From the NCBI GenBank assembly GCA_037389465.1, contig JAZARR010000197.1:2590501-2654500 (forward strand): a DNA stretch of 64,000 nucleotides. Reading direction: 5' to 3'. The position numbers and the translations under genes are program-made. Numbering within the stretch: position 1 is the first letter of the stretch; every line of letters starts with the position of its first letter. The DNA is from Baylisascaris procyonis. Lineage: Eukaryota; Nematoda; Chromadorea; Rhabditida; Ascarididae. The notes beneath the pieces are model-generated. The model was not told the DNA's origin. It saw only the letters and a program-made list of their open reading frames with translations, and did no database searches. Positions 49,001-61,700 of this stretch are shown in pieces.

Positions 49001-52000
49001 ACTGGAAGAATACATTGATATGCAGAATATTGGAGAGAAGAGGACGAAGCTAATTGCTTTGATGAAATGTATTCATTTTATAAAAACATCTCTCGATGGG
49101 TCCCCACATGGGTAAGTTATTTATTTATTTGTTTATTTATTTATTTAATTTTTTTTGTTTGCTGTTTAGATGTTGATATTGAAGCTGTAATATGGTCATG
49201 GATGTACAATTTCATTAAGTATACCAGAGAAGGGGAGTATGTGCATTAGAGATGCCCATCTTAAAAACTTGTCATGGGCGCTTTTTATATAAAAACTTTC
49301 CACTTTTTCTGAACCACATTTTCCACATGGAAGGGTCGATATATGATGCTGACAATCGGGGATGCATGAAAATTTGAGCCTGAAACGTAAACGGTAACTG
49401 GCATAAGTGCAAATAATATCGAGGGGAATGTTTTGCTGATGTTTTGTCTATTGAAAGAAGTTTATGTGCTTCATTGCCAAATGCCATTATCCTCCTAAAC
49501 ATCGAAACATAGGCCAATATACAAGCATGAAAAGTGAGAGGAATCCCGCTCTGAAGTTAAAAAAAGGGTGGAAATCGGTTAGGAGGATTCATGAAGCAAA
49601 GGGTGTTTGATTTATGGTGATTAACAGGCGTAATATGGAATTGGGAAGTGTTGAAATTGACGAGTGGCGTGAACTCGTTTGATTCTCTTATTTCTGCTTT
49701 GCCTTCCGTGATATTGAAGACCTAACCACTCAGAAAGTTTCCTGTACTGTTTTCTTAATCAAAACTAGGTAAATTGGAAAATCATTTGATCCATCTCGGA
49801 GGAATTGCAGTGTATAGTCAGAAGGTTTGCTTGATGAGGTTTAGCTTGAAGGTTGAACTGCTGCAGTATGTATGAAATTGTAAAGTATTGCTTTGTTTAT
49901 TTTGTTTGTGATGGACGTGGAGGAATCCATGTGGCGGCCAACCAATAACTAGAAAGACTTTGATGACCATTAGCCTCGAAATGTTTTTTTTTTTCAGCAG
50001 CGAAATCGTTCACCAACTTTTCGAACCGTTTGAAAAACGTTTCAATTTTCATTTTTACGGCGATCTCCGAACCAACAATGATACGAAGCCCGAATGGTTC
50101 TTTACTCAGGTGCTCACCTGGTTGAAGGTGAACTCTGAATTCATCGACGATATCCTCCGAACCGTATTCACGCAGTTGGTTTGCTTTTATCTCATCATTA
50201 TTATTTATATTTCTCTGCTTGTTTCTTGAGGGTTTTTGTTTAAACGACTGTTTTATAGAAATATTATTTTTATTGAGCGCATCGGATGGATAGGTGGCAG
50301 CAAAATATCTGTCACAATTAATTGCAATGTATATTTGAACTAAAACATTTAGAAAGTGCTGCTGAATTATGTTGATTGCTGTAAGGATGTATATCAAAAC
50401 GAATGCCCAGTGATCAGCAAATTGCATTCGTCGTCTTTTTTATCTTCTTGGGAAGAGGGCCGATCTGAAATATATTAGAGTCGAGGAAGTGGTTTCTGTG
50501 GATACGATCTGGTCACTGTTCGCACTTTATTGTAGAGAGATTTACATAGGAATTTTTATGGACCCTCTAGAAAATTGTTCTTTCTTATTGACAACGCCAA
50601 ACATGTATTCTAATGTTCTCCTTTTTTTTTTTCCTTTTGATTTCTGGACTTCCCGCAGACTATCTCCAACTTGCTCCCGGGGTTTTACAACTTTTCCCCT
50701 CTTCTCCGTTGTCAGTAGGCGAATGGATTCAAGCCGCTCACCTTGTTTTCTTCCTTCTACTCTTTTGATATGAAAGGTATTTGTTTTTCACTTCTTCACT
50801 TTATGTGTGCTGCAGTTACAAAGAGCATTCAGAAAGAAGCGCGAACAACTCAAGAGGCAATCGAAGGAAGGCTGATAGATTTGGCGGTGAAGCGAGCTCG
50901 TTGCTTGGCTGAGAGGGTTGCTTCTGACTCGGTGCTCTTATCGCATCTCATTGATGAGGCGGTCGCATTCGAGAACGAATTGAAAGGTTCACTGTTTATT
51001 TTTTCGTTCATGAGTGTTTCCTTTTACGCATTTATTGATTTATTGGTGAATCAACAAGGAGTTGAGTATCTGTTTCCATTTCGTTTGAAGGATTCGGAAC
51101 ATATTGGCTAAATTATTGCATAGAAGGTGATATGTAAGATGCGTCATTTATAAGTTTGTTACTGAATACAAAAGAAGAGGTTAAGAGTGCTTAATTCGTT
51201 TCACCTCTTTCAAGTGGGTGGGTGAGATGACCGGGTTTCTCTGATTGACGGCAAATTTTGCGTTGTCATAATGCTGTACGGCTTCATTCTCATCTTCGCA
51301 ATGGTCGTTCATTTTATTCCAGTGAGCGGCAAGAGTTGGTGCTGATGATAGCGAAAGAGTGAATTTAGGTTTGTATAAATTTTGAAAAGCTTTTTTAGAT
51401 GAAATTTCAAGTGATATATTTTTCACATAGAATGGTAAATACAATTTTAATAGTGATAGTTGCTCCATTCATTTGCTCTATTCTGCCCAATCTTGCCGCG
51501 TAAATAAAGTTTCACTGCAAGTGCTGTGAGGTAAATGTAAGGCATATGAAATGCGTCGATTTAATAAGATGTTAAGGTGAGGGTTAGTGGGAAATATGTG
51601 CGTTTTTACATCGACGAGGAATAAGCCGAATTACCTTTTTAGCATTAGTAGATATTCCCGTCATAATACTCGCAGGTTATTTTGAAGCTGGATTGTTGAT
51701 TCAGGGATTGATTCGTTTATGTTCTGCTTAACCAAGTTAAGTTACATTTTGTTGATTCTGATGAAGGATGAGACAGGGATTTTTACAAGGATATATCGCA
51801 GATCGTGGTAGGTAAAAGATATGTGGGAATTTTGCAAGAGAATTTCTATCGGCTTTTATTAGAATAGTGCCGAATAAATCAATTTCCTTGTTATTGTAAC
51901 TCATTGTCGTAGTCGTTTAAATTTTACGGTAGCTTATTTTAGACGCCGGATGTACGTCTCTAATGGGTCGAGTGTTGAGTGTATTTTGTGAGGCACCGTT

Positions 52001-55000
52001 ATTGAATCGTTGGCTGGAGCTCGAGAGGGAAAGTTGCACCACTGGTGTCGAAAGCGTTCTAATGAGTGATGCACGATGGAAGAATCGATACAGTGAAGTT
52101 GCAGACCTCGATGTGGTCAGTTTAAATATTCGCTTTTCTTGTTGCTAATATGTTCATAGTGGAGGGGGAGTGGGCGTCATTCAACTGCCAGAGTATGAGG
52201 CTGTTAAGGATGAAAGGTTCGGGCTCATTCATAAATAAGCGGTTTCAGTCGCTGCCTTATTTTTTGCGTGTTAAGACGCTTTTTTCTACTTATATTCCTA
52301 AAATTGCAGAATGTGGCGCCTCCTATGTTTCAAGTAGTAATACTGACCAATTGTGCCTAGTCAGTCTTACTGGAAAGCGTATTTAGCATTAAGCTTTCAA
52401 GCTTTTTTAAGGAGCTTAGGCAATGAAGTTTATATTTTTTAGAAATGATTATATTAAGATGCCTTTATGTTTATTTTTTCCCTAAGTGGTCGCCGTATAT
52501 TGCAGCATCGAGTACCTGAGTGCACTGATCAGTTCATTGTGCTAATTGAATCGATGACGGAACGCTACAGATGGGTGCCAGACGTCGATGTGCAAGCGAG
52601 ATTCCTTGAGCTTCAGGTGAATCGAATTTCTTTTTTATTTTTTTTAACTCTAGAATTTTGATTTACTGGGATTGAAATTGCTAGTCGCATTCTGAAAATG
52701 GGATGGTAAAATGTTGACGCATGGCTTGGGTTGTAATGACGTGCACTTGTTGAACAGAGGGATGCTGAGCCTTGATGGTGGTATTATGTCATCTATCGTG
52801 AAGCATCCCCTCCCTGTGCTTTTCGAGGGCTTTGAGTGTTATTATAAATATTTTATGGTGCTGTCTTACACATGTCTAATCTTTGCCGACTTGTGGGCAC
52901 AAATTTTCTAATAGTTCGCTTTATAGTAAAGAACGCTTGAAAAATATTTTGTAAAATTACGTATATTTGGAGTGCATATGTCGTTGGGTGGTGAATGCAG
53001 CATCTACTGTTACCGTAGCAAATGCATGTATTTATTTGCTTGAGCTGGTTGTCTACATGTGTATAATCTTTTAGTTTTAAAGCAGTAGTCTTTATTGAAG
53101 TGGAAAGGAGGTGGGAGGGGGGGGGCGTTTCTTTATTCCAAGGACCGAGAGATCGTAATATGCAGCCCGTTAGCGAGGAAACAAGAAATGTAGTCGTTGT
53201 ATTTTTTCACCTGTAGGAAGTATTGACGGTATTTTATTATGTTTGCAATTTCGTTGGCATTCACTTCAGCTGTCATCGGGTGCGTTTATGTTTTGAAGAT
53301 GATTGAAGGTTTTAGGTGCTGATGTTGGACGAGTATCGTTTACGTTTGGTGCAAATATCGCAGCAGTTGTCTTCACCTTGGGAGGAACCATTCATACAGC
53401 TTCTTAACTCATTCTGGTAATTTTTTGAGAATTTTATTGAAATCTGAAACTTCCGGTTGAACAGAAAGGCTGCCATTGGCCGAGTGGATCCATTAGTAGG
53501 AGTATTGCTGAGTCTTGCTTAGAGAATTTAAGAAATAGAACAGTAGAAACTGCGAAAAACTCATTTGTTGGTCGAGAGTTGATGAGGGGAATTCTGCTCC
53601 TTTTAATGAAATTTAGTCTTCGCAGAAATTCTTCGCCGCCTAGGCCTTGAGCCTGTTAGAGGTTCATAGCAACCGTGTTGTTAACATCGAAAGGCAAATA
53701 TTCCTTAACCAAAATCACTCCTTCATTACTTTCTATCTCGGCCCTAAGATGCATTTGCTTATTGTTTTGTATGGAGCAAGCATATGTCTCTTTGTTTTCA
53801 TTGAGGAATATTGGCTTATATGAGGGAATAATCACTGCATTATCATGCTTTAAGGATTCCTGAGTGATTGGAGATGACTGTACTCTATTTTGGGTACGTG
53901 ATCGAGCTTCTGTATATTAGTTTTTTTAAAGGTACGTTGGATGTGTGTTAGAAGAATGGAATGACGCTGAAGCATTTATAAAAGTGCAAACAAGAGGCAT
54001 GAATGTACGTCTTCGCGGTATTTTCGAAGATATGGCAGAGATGTATAGACATGTCTGGCGACAACGTGCTACAGACATGACAGTCGCTTTTCATCAATTT
54101 GTTCGTGTACAGCTAACTGCTTATGCGAAACTGAATTGGTAAGTGCATCGGAAACTTGGGGGAGGGGGCGTTTGAATGATCGATTAAATTTTATAATTAA
54201 GGAGGCGATGAATATTCTTAAGAACATGAGCAGATAGGTTGATTGGTATGCTTTCAAAACAGTTTTAGTAAGGTCATTTCCTGGCCGGTTTGCATCTTTT
54301 GTTGAATTGAAGGATCTGGTGGGCGATGTCCGATAGTATTTTCAATAACCGAAAAGGATAAAATTTGTGGATATCTCATCTTCCTGAATAAAGGGAAAGA
54401 TAGAGATGAATCATCATAAGGTAGATTGATGAGCTTATAGGATGCTCTGGGTAGTACAGTGGTTCTCTTATTCTAAAGCTAGTAGTATAATTGTAGTAGT
54501 TCGAGAAACTTTTTAGTAATTAACTCTTTGAAACGGTTTCAAATTTTATTCCTTTCATAAACAAGTGTTTTTTTAAATATTTATAGCAGTTTGTATTTTG
54601 CAGGTTTTCAATGGAGGGAACAAAACCAACAGATATAACTCCATCGTTTTGTCCTTTTCTGCTTGAGATTCGGCTATTATTGGGTAGAATTGCTGCGTCG
54701 ATATCACCAGATTCCGCACTTACGCTTTATTCTCTTCTTAACGAGAAGATCGCCGATGCACTTATGCAACTCATTGAAGGCACTTCTTTCAAGTTAGTGT
54801 CATGTTGATTGTTTGTGTTGCTGAGGTTTCACACAGTTTGAAAGATTCTTTTGATTCGTATCTAGCGGTTAATTTATATTAAATGATATTAAGTATTGGC
54901 TGATGACCGCATGATCCTTTGTAAGATTTAATCCTTCCTTCCTTTTATCCATCTTAAAGCTCGTTGAGAAGAGGTAGAAGTAGAGCTGGAAATGGCAACA

Positions 55001-56244
55001 TTCAAGAAAATAGCAGCATGATATTTGAGCGCAGGTTACTGCATAGAAAGAAACAGAATTGTTAGGACCGATTTATATTTATTACTGGATTTGGCCTTTT
55101 TTGAAGGCATTGTGCTTTTGTGACTTTTAGATTCTTTAGAATGCCTCAGAGTTATCATTTATGATTTGCAGTTATCAAGGCGCGATACAAATGCTTTTTG
55201 ATATCACTTCCAGTCTAATACCTTTATTGAATTCGTTATATAGTCGATCGGCGACGACCATCTATGAGGCACTCGATGATCATGTAATTTTTATTCATTT
55301 TCATTTCTAGAATTTATTTGTTGTGCTATGGCACATTTTCAGGATTCATGAAAATGATAGAGGGATGGATTTTGAAAAGTTGTTGCGATGCATCTCTTTA
55401 TCGTTTGGCTAGTCCCCGGTTTGCTTTGCTAGTCCGTAGTGAGAGATGGTGATGACAGTTATGAAGTATACATAAATGGATGCATTAGATTCGCTTAGTT
55501 CACCATTCAGTGACTTTGCTAAGTGCTTTTCGTTGTCGTATTTGTTGGCTATTGATCTATAAAATGATAACATTCGGCTTCGATTTTCATCCACGAAGCG
55601 ACAATAGAAACTCTTATTTTTTTACGGCAAAGAAAGATGGTTTTCTTGGAGATTTTATGAAACGGCAGTGGCAAGAAGCACAGCTCCTTGGAATTCCTGG
55701 GGGTTTTATTCGCCATAGTACGGTATATCACAGCATAAGTAGCATGCAAACACTCAATGTTTTGTTTAGATTAATTAATCATAGGATTGGAATAGGAAAT
55801 GATGGCGCTCAAGGCTCGGATCACCTACTTTTATATATGTCTCTTTATTTCGTAACTATGAAATTTTATTGAATTGGTGCATAAGTTTGTAATCGACATT
55901 ATTTATTGAATTGCATATTGTTTGAGGCAGTATTATAAAATTGAGGCATAATTGCATAGTTGCAATATAATTGCAAGATCGTAATCGATATGCAAATTAA
56001 AGCCGACGTTCTTTCGTTGCAGAAATTTGAAGAAGCAATATCCTCATTGAGATTACTATCAGTACCAACGGCAAGTGCAGTGCTATTGCGAAGCGAAATA
56101 AAGAAATCACCAGAGGAGATGACTGCGACGATTCTTGCACCATACGACGCCTCAGTCATAAATCGTCAACGTGCATTGATGCTACTTGAACAACGTTGTG
56201 ATTTGCAATTGGATTCTGATGTCGCTTTACGACTCTATACATGA
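46063..56244 (+). CDS. RINT1: RINT1/Tip20-type subunit of the Dsl1/NRZ tethering complex
   Basis: Peripheral ER protein that, with ZW10 and NAG, captures Golgi-derived COPI vesicles; also linked to checkpoint control (family knowledge). Exons: 46063-46200, 47175-47288, 47942-48094, 48504-48689, 48891-49111, 49998-50178, 50824-50986, 51943-52115, 52506-52616, 53316-53416, 53932-54138, 54604-54792, 55172-55283, 56023-56244; 756 residues against about 790 in human. Residues 1-46 are acidic and disordered, about 47-150 coiled coil (ELPQKLADLRQCRDELLS). The RINT1/TIP20 domain follows: FEKRFNFHF, then TKPEWFFTQVLTWL, LLSHLIDEAVAFENEL, NRWLELERES, HRVPECTDQF, MTERYRWVP, RFLELQ, and C-terminal VPTASAVLLRSEIKK. 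All match human RINT1 in order. The start at 46063 is chosen because an acceptor immediately precedes it; an in-frame ATG at 45952 lies upstream of that site. The 5' edge of exon 7 is uncertain (50816 or 50824; only the latter is in phase). Confidence 0.94.
46428..46449 (+). repeat. Poly-T run of 22 bases
   Basis: Homopolymer in RINT1 intron 1, well away from the acceptor at 47174. It may be the tail of an old minus-strand retroposed insertion, but no body is recognisable. Confidence 0.9.
48096..48214. repeat. 60-bp tandem duplication abutting the RINT1 exon 3 donor
   Basis: TTCGTGCTTTATATGCGTTC begins at 48096 and again at 48156, units differing by about one base (AAGAGG versus AAAAGG). The first copy starts two bases after the exon end at 48094, inside the donor site. 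Confidence 0.95.
51181..51468 (-). other. Coding-like antisense ORF in RINT1 intron 7
   Basis: A 95-codon minus-strand frame whose second half (HWNKMNDHCEDENEAVQ, then HYDNAKFAVNQRNP) is hydrophilic and of balanced composition, unlike the AT-rich intron around it. A GAAATTTCATCTAAAAAAG acceptor-like site precedes this half. It could be the last exon of a nested gene or a decayed element. No family recognised. Confidence 0.2.
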
Positions 56245-58708
56245 TTGAAGGGTCCTTAGAGTGGATTAGTTTAAAAAATTATATTAATATAAATTTTTGA
56301 AATTGTTTTTCCGATATCACAAATTTGATCACCTATAATGTGATGCTTCCGTCTTGTTATTGCAATGAATTTCTACTCATTTCGATTCTTGATTAGAGGA
56401 GTGATAAAGGGAAGAATTCTGTTCTTTTCTAGAATTCGTTTGATGATTATCTAATGTATTTTTATGTTTTTGAGAATATGCTCCATGGTCGATATATTTT
56501 CATATACTTTGCATTGCGTATTGTTTTATATTTTTTGATTGTCTTTTGATTTATTATAAATTTATTTTGATTTCCAATTGTGTTTTAGATTTGTGTGATT
56601 GCTGTTTATATTAGCAATAGCATTTTATCATAAGATTATCGGTTTTTGTATCCTTATATCATTACCAAGGATTGCAAGATGTGCTAACCCTATAATTTCT
56701 TCTATTCTTAAGACTCTTATGAACATCCAGTCCGCCGAAGCCTGAACTGCAGCTAACATTTGATCTCTCTTTATGTGATAGTTGGTGGGACCGGAAGTTA
56801 GTCAGTTAAGGTCAGTTATTTTGCAGGAGAGCCTAGAATCCTCCACCTTCTGCAAGGTTTAATCCTTACTTGCGAATATAGTTTGCCCTTATTGCTCTAC
56901 ATGACTTTTATTGAAGTCTATGCTAAAATAGGTTTAGTAATAAATTCAAGCCTTAGTGCTTAGTGTCATTATTATTATTGGTTAGGGAATGATTCTTTTT
57001 CATAAACAAAGTAATATTTGATAATTACGACCATTTATTTTTATAAGATTTTTTTTTATCGTCCTTGCATATAGCAGTATTGAAAGAAATGCCCAAACCT
57101 CGATTTTGATTCGTTGCATGAACACATATTTGTTCTGTATTAACAGATACGGTGGGTGGTCCAATTCAAATGAGTTGCCGAAACAAATTTATTAAATCAC
57201 CTATCGGGGATGTGATATCATTCAATTTTATATAGTTTTGAATTATTGTTTGCGGGTAGTTAAGTGATAGAAGATAGACGATAACGGAATCAACAGGTGA
57301 TAAGGTGATAATGATATGAGGTTATTTGGAAGTGCTGCAGATTTGTGGTGAATTAGATGAAGAAACTAAACAATAAAGTTTTATTTAATTTTCAGGTGTT
57401 GTATTAGAGGTGATCGTTACCTTCGTTAATAGTCATTTGCAAAGAAACGTTGAAAATATCAATTGATTGTTTTGTTTATTTCGTTATATTTTTTTGTATT
57501 CGATAGTTTTATTTTATAAATATAATGAATTTGTTATTGAAAATTTACTTCATTATAAATGACTGGTTATTAGTCCAGTGAAATAACGTTGATCCATCTA
57601 TAGTTTATGTTAATTTTTTGAATTTTTGTAGCATTCTGTAGAAGCATCATATTTTAGGCTATAAACGGGAGGCAGAGAAATTTGATGGAATTTTTTGATA
57701 TATTTGTATTAGACGAGTATGATAGTATGTTTATGTTTAGTAAACTGCTTAGAAATTACATAAGTAGAAAAATTTAAGTCGATTTAGTTAATCAAAAAAT
57801 GTTTTCATGTATCATTGAATAATATAATCTATGTTTTCATGTATCTGTATTGAGGTGAATTTTGTTAAATTTGAAAATTGAGTTTTATTCAGAAATTTTA
57901 TTGCGAAAATTCTTACCCGACAGGAAGGGTATTCTTTCACAATTTATATCCTTATCTGCTTTGTTTTTAGCGTGATTTGTCTGTAGAATTGTTTTATATT
58001 AAACATAATAATTCCTTCAGGGATATTGTTCGTTTTTCTGCAAATAAATATTAAAAATTTCCAGCAAATTTATTCCCCCGTGTGGGTAAAATAATTCCCA
58101 CAAGATGAATATTTTATCCACTGAATGAAATTATAACTTTATGAAACTACTCTGTACTCTTTCTCTCATTGTAATTGCATTTTCATTGTTGTCCTTTTCT
58201 TTTTCCCCTTCCCTAATTTTGGCAGGAAGTGATGACCATATTTTCGGCCAATATACCCAGACTTTGCTAAAAGAAGGACGATCATTTTCTTTATGAATTT
58301 AACGAAGCATAGAAAGATGTTTTCTAGTATACATCTCAATAAGTGGTTTGCGATGTGTTCAGTTTATTTCTTATATTCACTTGGGTGTTATTGTTAAGTT
58401 ACGTATGTACCTCATTTCCTTCCGGATCGGCGTTCGCATTTTTTATTTCGACGACTTACTTAAGTCGATTTTGCTGCAGTCTGTGCTCAAATATACTTAC
58501 ATGGGTGTCTTCAGATTACTGTGATGTGGTGCTTCTGTTGGCGTTTAAGACCAGCCACTGAATTATGCAAAACACATCTCCAGAAGAGGGCCCTATAATT
58601 AATTATCGGTTGATTGTCTCTTTGTTATGCATTTTTGACGGGTCTTTATCAACGTAAAATATATGGTCATTTGATCACCAATCCTGGTTGATTATACTTC
58701 TTTTAGTG
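56245..58708. other. Intergenic region between RINT1 and WRAP53
   Basis: About 2.5 kb, AT-rich, with no supported gene. It should hold the RINT1 3'UTR; an AATAAAG signal at about 57373 is a candidate. The right end holds the WRAP53 outron and presumably its promoter. Confidence 0.55.
58704..58706 (+). promoter_or_regulatory. Probable spliced-leader acceptor of WRAP53
   Basis: ACTTCTTTTAG ends at 58706 and the ATG begins at 58709, leaving two bases of leader. This is the third gene here with an acceptor almost touching its start codon. Confidence 0.6.
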
Positions 58709-61700
58709 ATGAGGAAGGTAAACGATGGTCAGGAGGCGACCACATCGGGATGTACTAATTCAATGGTAAGGGAGGAAGCTGCAAGCAATATTAAACAAGA
58801 AGGCGGAATGACAACGCTCCAAGGCGTCGAAGCTTCGCAGAGGATGGCAATCGTCAATGGCGTATTGGAAGAGGTGGGTGTAATTCTTGAAGATTATCCG
58901 ATTGAGAGCAGTTTTCTTTAAGGACATTTCGGAATTTTACAACAAAAGTTTTCCACTTCGGACTTAGTCGTCTATCAAATTTGGCTATCTGACATCATCT
59001 TATAGGTAAACAGTTTAGGTGCTTTCTTGTAAAGTTAAGCGTCAGCATTCAGCTATCTCAAAGGTATTTTCTAATGCAGTTTAGCGACCGGTGGTTGAGG
59101 TCGCGGGATATGAGCCAAGAGATTAGAATATCACCACATTCCTGCTCGTACTAGAAATCATCCTTGATGCAGCAGATTTGCTGTCTTTAATCGGGTCTTT
59201 TGCATATTGTTGGCATACATGGTATATATTTTCTCGAGTGGCAATACCTAGGTTGATTGGCTTCAAGGTGTTACTAATGTAAGCTTATATATTTTGCAGA
59301 TTTTATGCACCGTCGAACGGGATTGCATTGACGATGGAACTCCGGGAAGCGCATCACCTGTGCAGTATAATAAGGCGCGAAACGAACGTCTTCGTGAAGA
59401 AAGGAGACATGATAAGGCGATGCGTAAAGGAACTGCCTTCTTTCTTCAAAGGGTAGGTATTGTTCTTTAATTGGTGGGCATTTGTCCACTATTTAGAGCA
59501 CGCATTGAAATAACTAAGTGACCAACCCGTTTTGTTGATTGCAGCAAGTTCAAAGGTGGGGGGCCGGGGGGAGAGAGAACGGAATATGTTTGATTAGTCG
59601 CATGATAACAAAATTTGCATAATAGTCTTTGTTGCTTTGGAAGTAGAAAAAAATTTGCATAATTATCATCGTTGCTTTGAAAGTGATGATTCGCCAAAGG
59701 ATGTTTTGATTTGAATTGATATGCAGTCGTTGAGATAACATCGAAATCCCTGAAATGTTGTTTAAATACTGCCAATCATTTTCGAGGGAATCTTTGTTAT
59801 CATGCAATCTTTGCAATCATTTGTTCTTACAATAGAGAACATGTGAAGCTTACGTGGGTGGAATTTCAGGATGAACAATTAGCAATTTGTGCATTTTTTT
59901 CACTTTTTTCCCACTTTTTTGATAATCGGCATTCTTTACCTGTTCTGTAGGATTTATCTCCCTCTGATAGATTTTAGTGATTTTTTGAATAACTCCAACT
60001 ATAGATTGTAATGTATGTGTATTTGTGTATATCTATCTTCAGACGGTCTTCTGCTTGGTCGGAAATGGTTATTTAAACGTTACTTATGAATTTATGCATC
60101 ATGTTTTTTGACCACTAAGGCAGCCGTCTTCCCATAAATTCAATTTTAGCGATCATATTATAAAAAAGAACTTCATTTTGAATTTGAAGTTTGATTTGAA
60201 TTGAAAATATATTGTGCTTTAGAAAATTGGAAATTAAAAAATTAAAAGAAATTTTGAAAATCTTTAAAAACAAATAGCGGTTAGATAACCTTATGCCCTT
60301 CTCGGTTTATTTTTCATTGATTTTGGTCACTTTAGCGATATTTAAAAATTATTGCGTATTTGCTGTTCTCCCTTTGTTGCGAATGCATCACTTCATCTTG
60401 AAGTCAGGAAATACGGTTACCCATTCCGTTCTGCCCATGATGGAAACGTATTCAGTAAGGATTCGCTGCGTTGGCGGTTTTGTTATTGGTTGTTTGGGTC
60501 GAGGAAATAGGGCCTTCAGAATGCCGAATGGAGAACAGAAGTAAGTAGTTTGAAGCGCGTACTGAATGAAAAGCATTTGTTCAATTATCAAAAAATGTTA
60601 CAGTTACGGGCCAGTGAGCAAGTGAACGAACCAGCAGAGAAGAGTGCCCGATTATCGTTTGACAGGAAAGGAGAGGAATGTGAAGCTTCTTGTGAGGCCA
60701 CCATACCTGCTGGAGGTCATGCTGGACAGCAAAATCAAGCAGGTCAAGACGACCGTAGCACTGCACAAAAGGTTGCTTTATTTATATTGTTTATCACCGA
60801 ATTCTTGTCACACGTTTCTAGGTGCGCCATTGAAAGGCCAATTTTTTCTTCATGGTTTTATTCTTTCCGTTCACTCATGGTCTTGTTTCCTCTTCCTTTG
60901 TATTATTATTGAGAGAAACATTGTTTAAGGTGGAGAATGTGAAGGAAGAACTCATGGAATGCGGGGTGAAACAGATTGAGAAGAAACGAACAAAGTTCGA
61001 GATGAACTTTGCGAACTTGCAACTTTTGCAACGTGAGAGCGATGCTTTTGTTGCAAAAGCTGAATCGTTTGGTTTCTCGCTAGATGGCGCTTATAACAAC
61101 TATGTAAAGTGTTGTAAGTGGAATGCGAATGGGACACATTTGCTCACCTCCAGTCAGGATCGAAAAGTGCGACTTTTCGAACTTAACGAGGCACAGGATC
61201 AGGTACCGCTTTTTATATTATGGAATGAACAGGTGCAAGATGAGGTAGAGTGGCATGCTTATATCCTCTGAGAGGTATTCTGTATTGTGGCATGCTTTTC
61301 CATTTAAAGACTTATTATTGAAGCGTTACTCTTGGATGTAATCTGCTTTAAAGGCTTATCGAGGTAACTTTGAAGCGTCTAACGTCTAGACAACAACATA
61401 GTGTCTACATAATCTGCAACATGATTTATGGTACATATTATGTCTTTTGCAGTGAAAATAGAATCTAATGTCCATTCTAGCTGTGGTCATTTCAACTGTC
61501 TTTTCACAAAGGCTTTGGCTGGACTGAGTCCTTCTTGGAGAAATGACCACAACCCCAATTTGCTTGGGAATGATGCGCAAGAGCGTTTAGCAGTATAACG
61601 CATATTATGATGGATTATAATGGGCAGGCTTGTTGATAAATGCTATGAGTGTCGTAAATGCGGGATTGTAGTATTGCGAGCATTGTTTTCAGGTTACTTT

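Noticed and set aside
49897..50427. 176-codon minus-strand ORF over RINT1 exon 6
   Set aside because: It is the antisense shadow of a well-matched RINT1 exon (KPEWFFTQVL) plus AT-rich intron.
50660..50773. Possible RINT1 exons after TTCCCGCAG and GTTGTCAG
   Set aside because: They match nothing in RINT1, and the alignment to human is gap-free without them; one short form remains a possibility and is noted in the findings.
55510..55872. 120-codon plus-strand ORF in RINT1 intron 13
   Set aside because: The flanking RINT1 exons join in phase and align without a gap; the ORF has no acceptor or donor that fits and no family signal.
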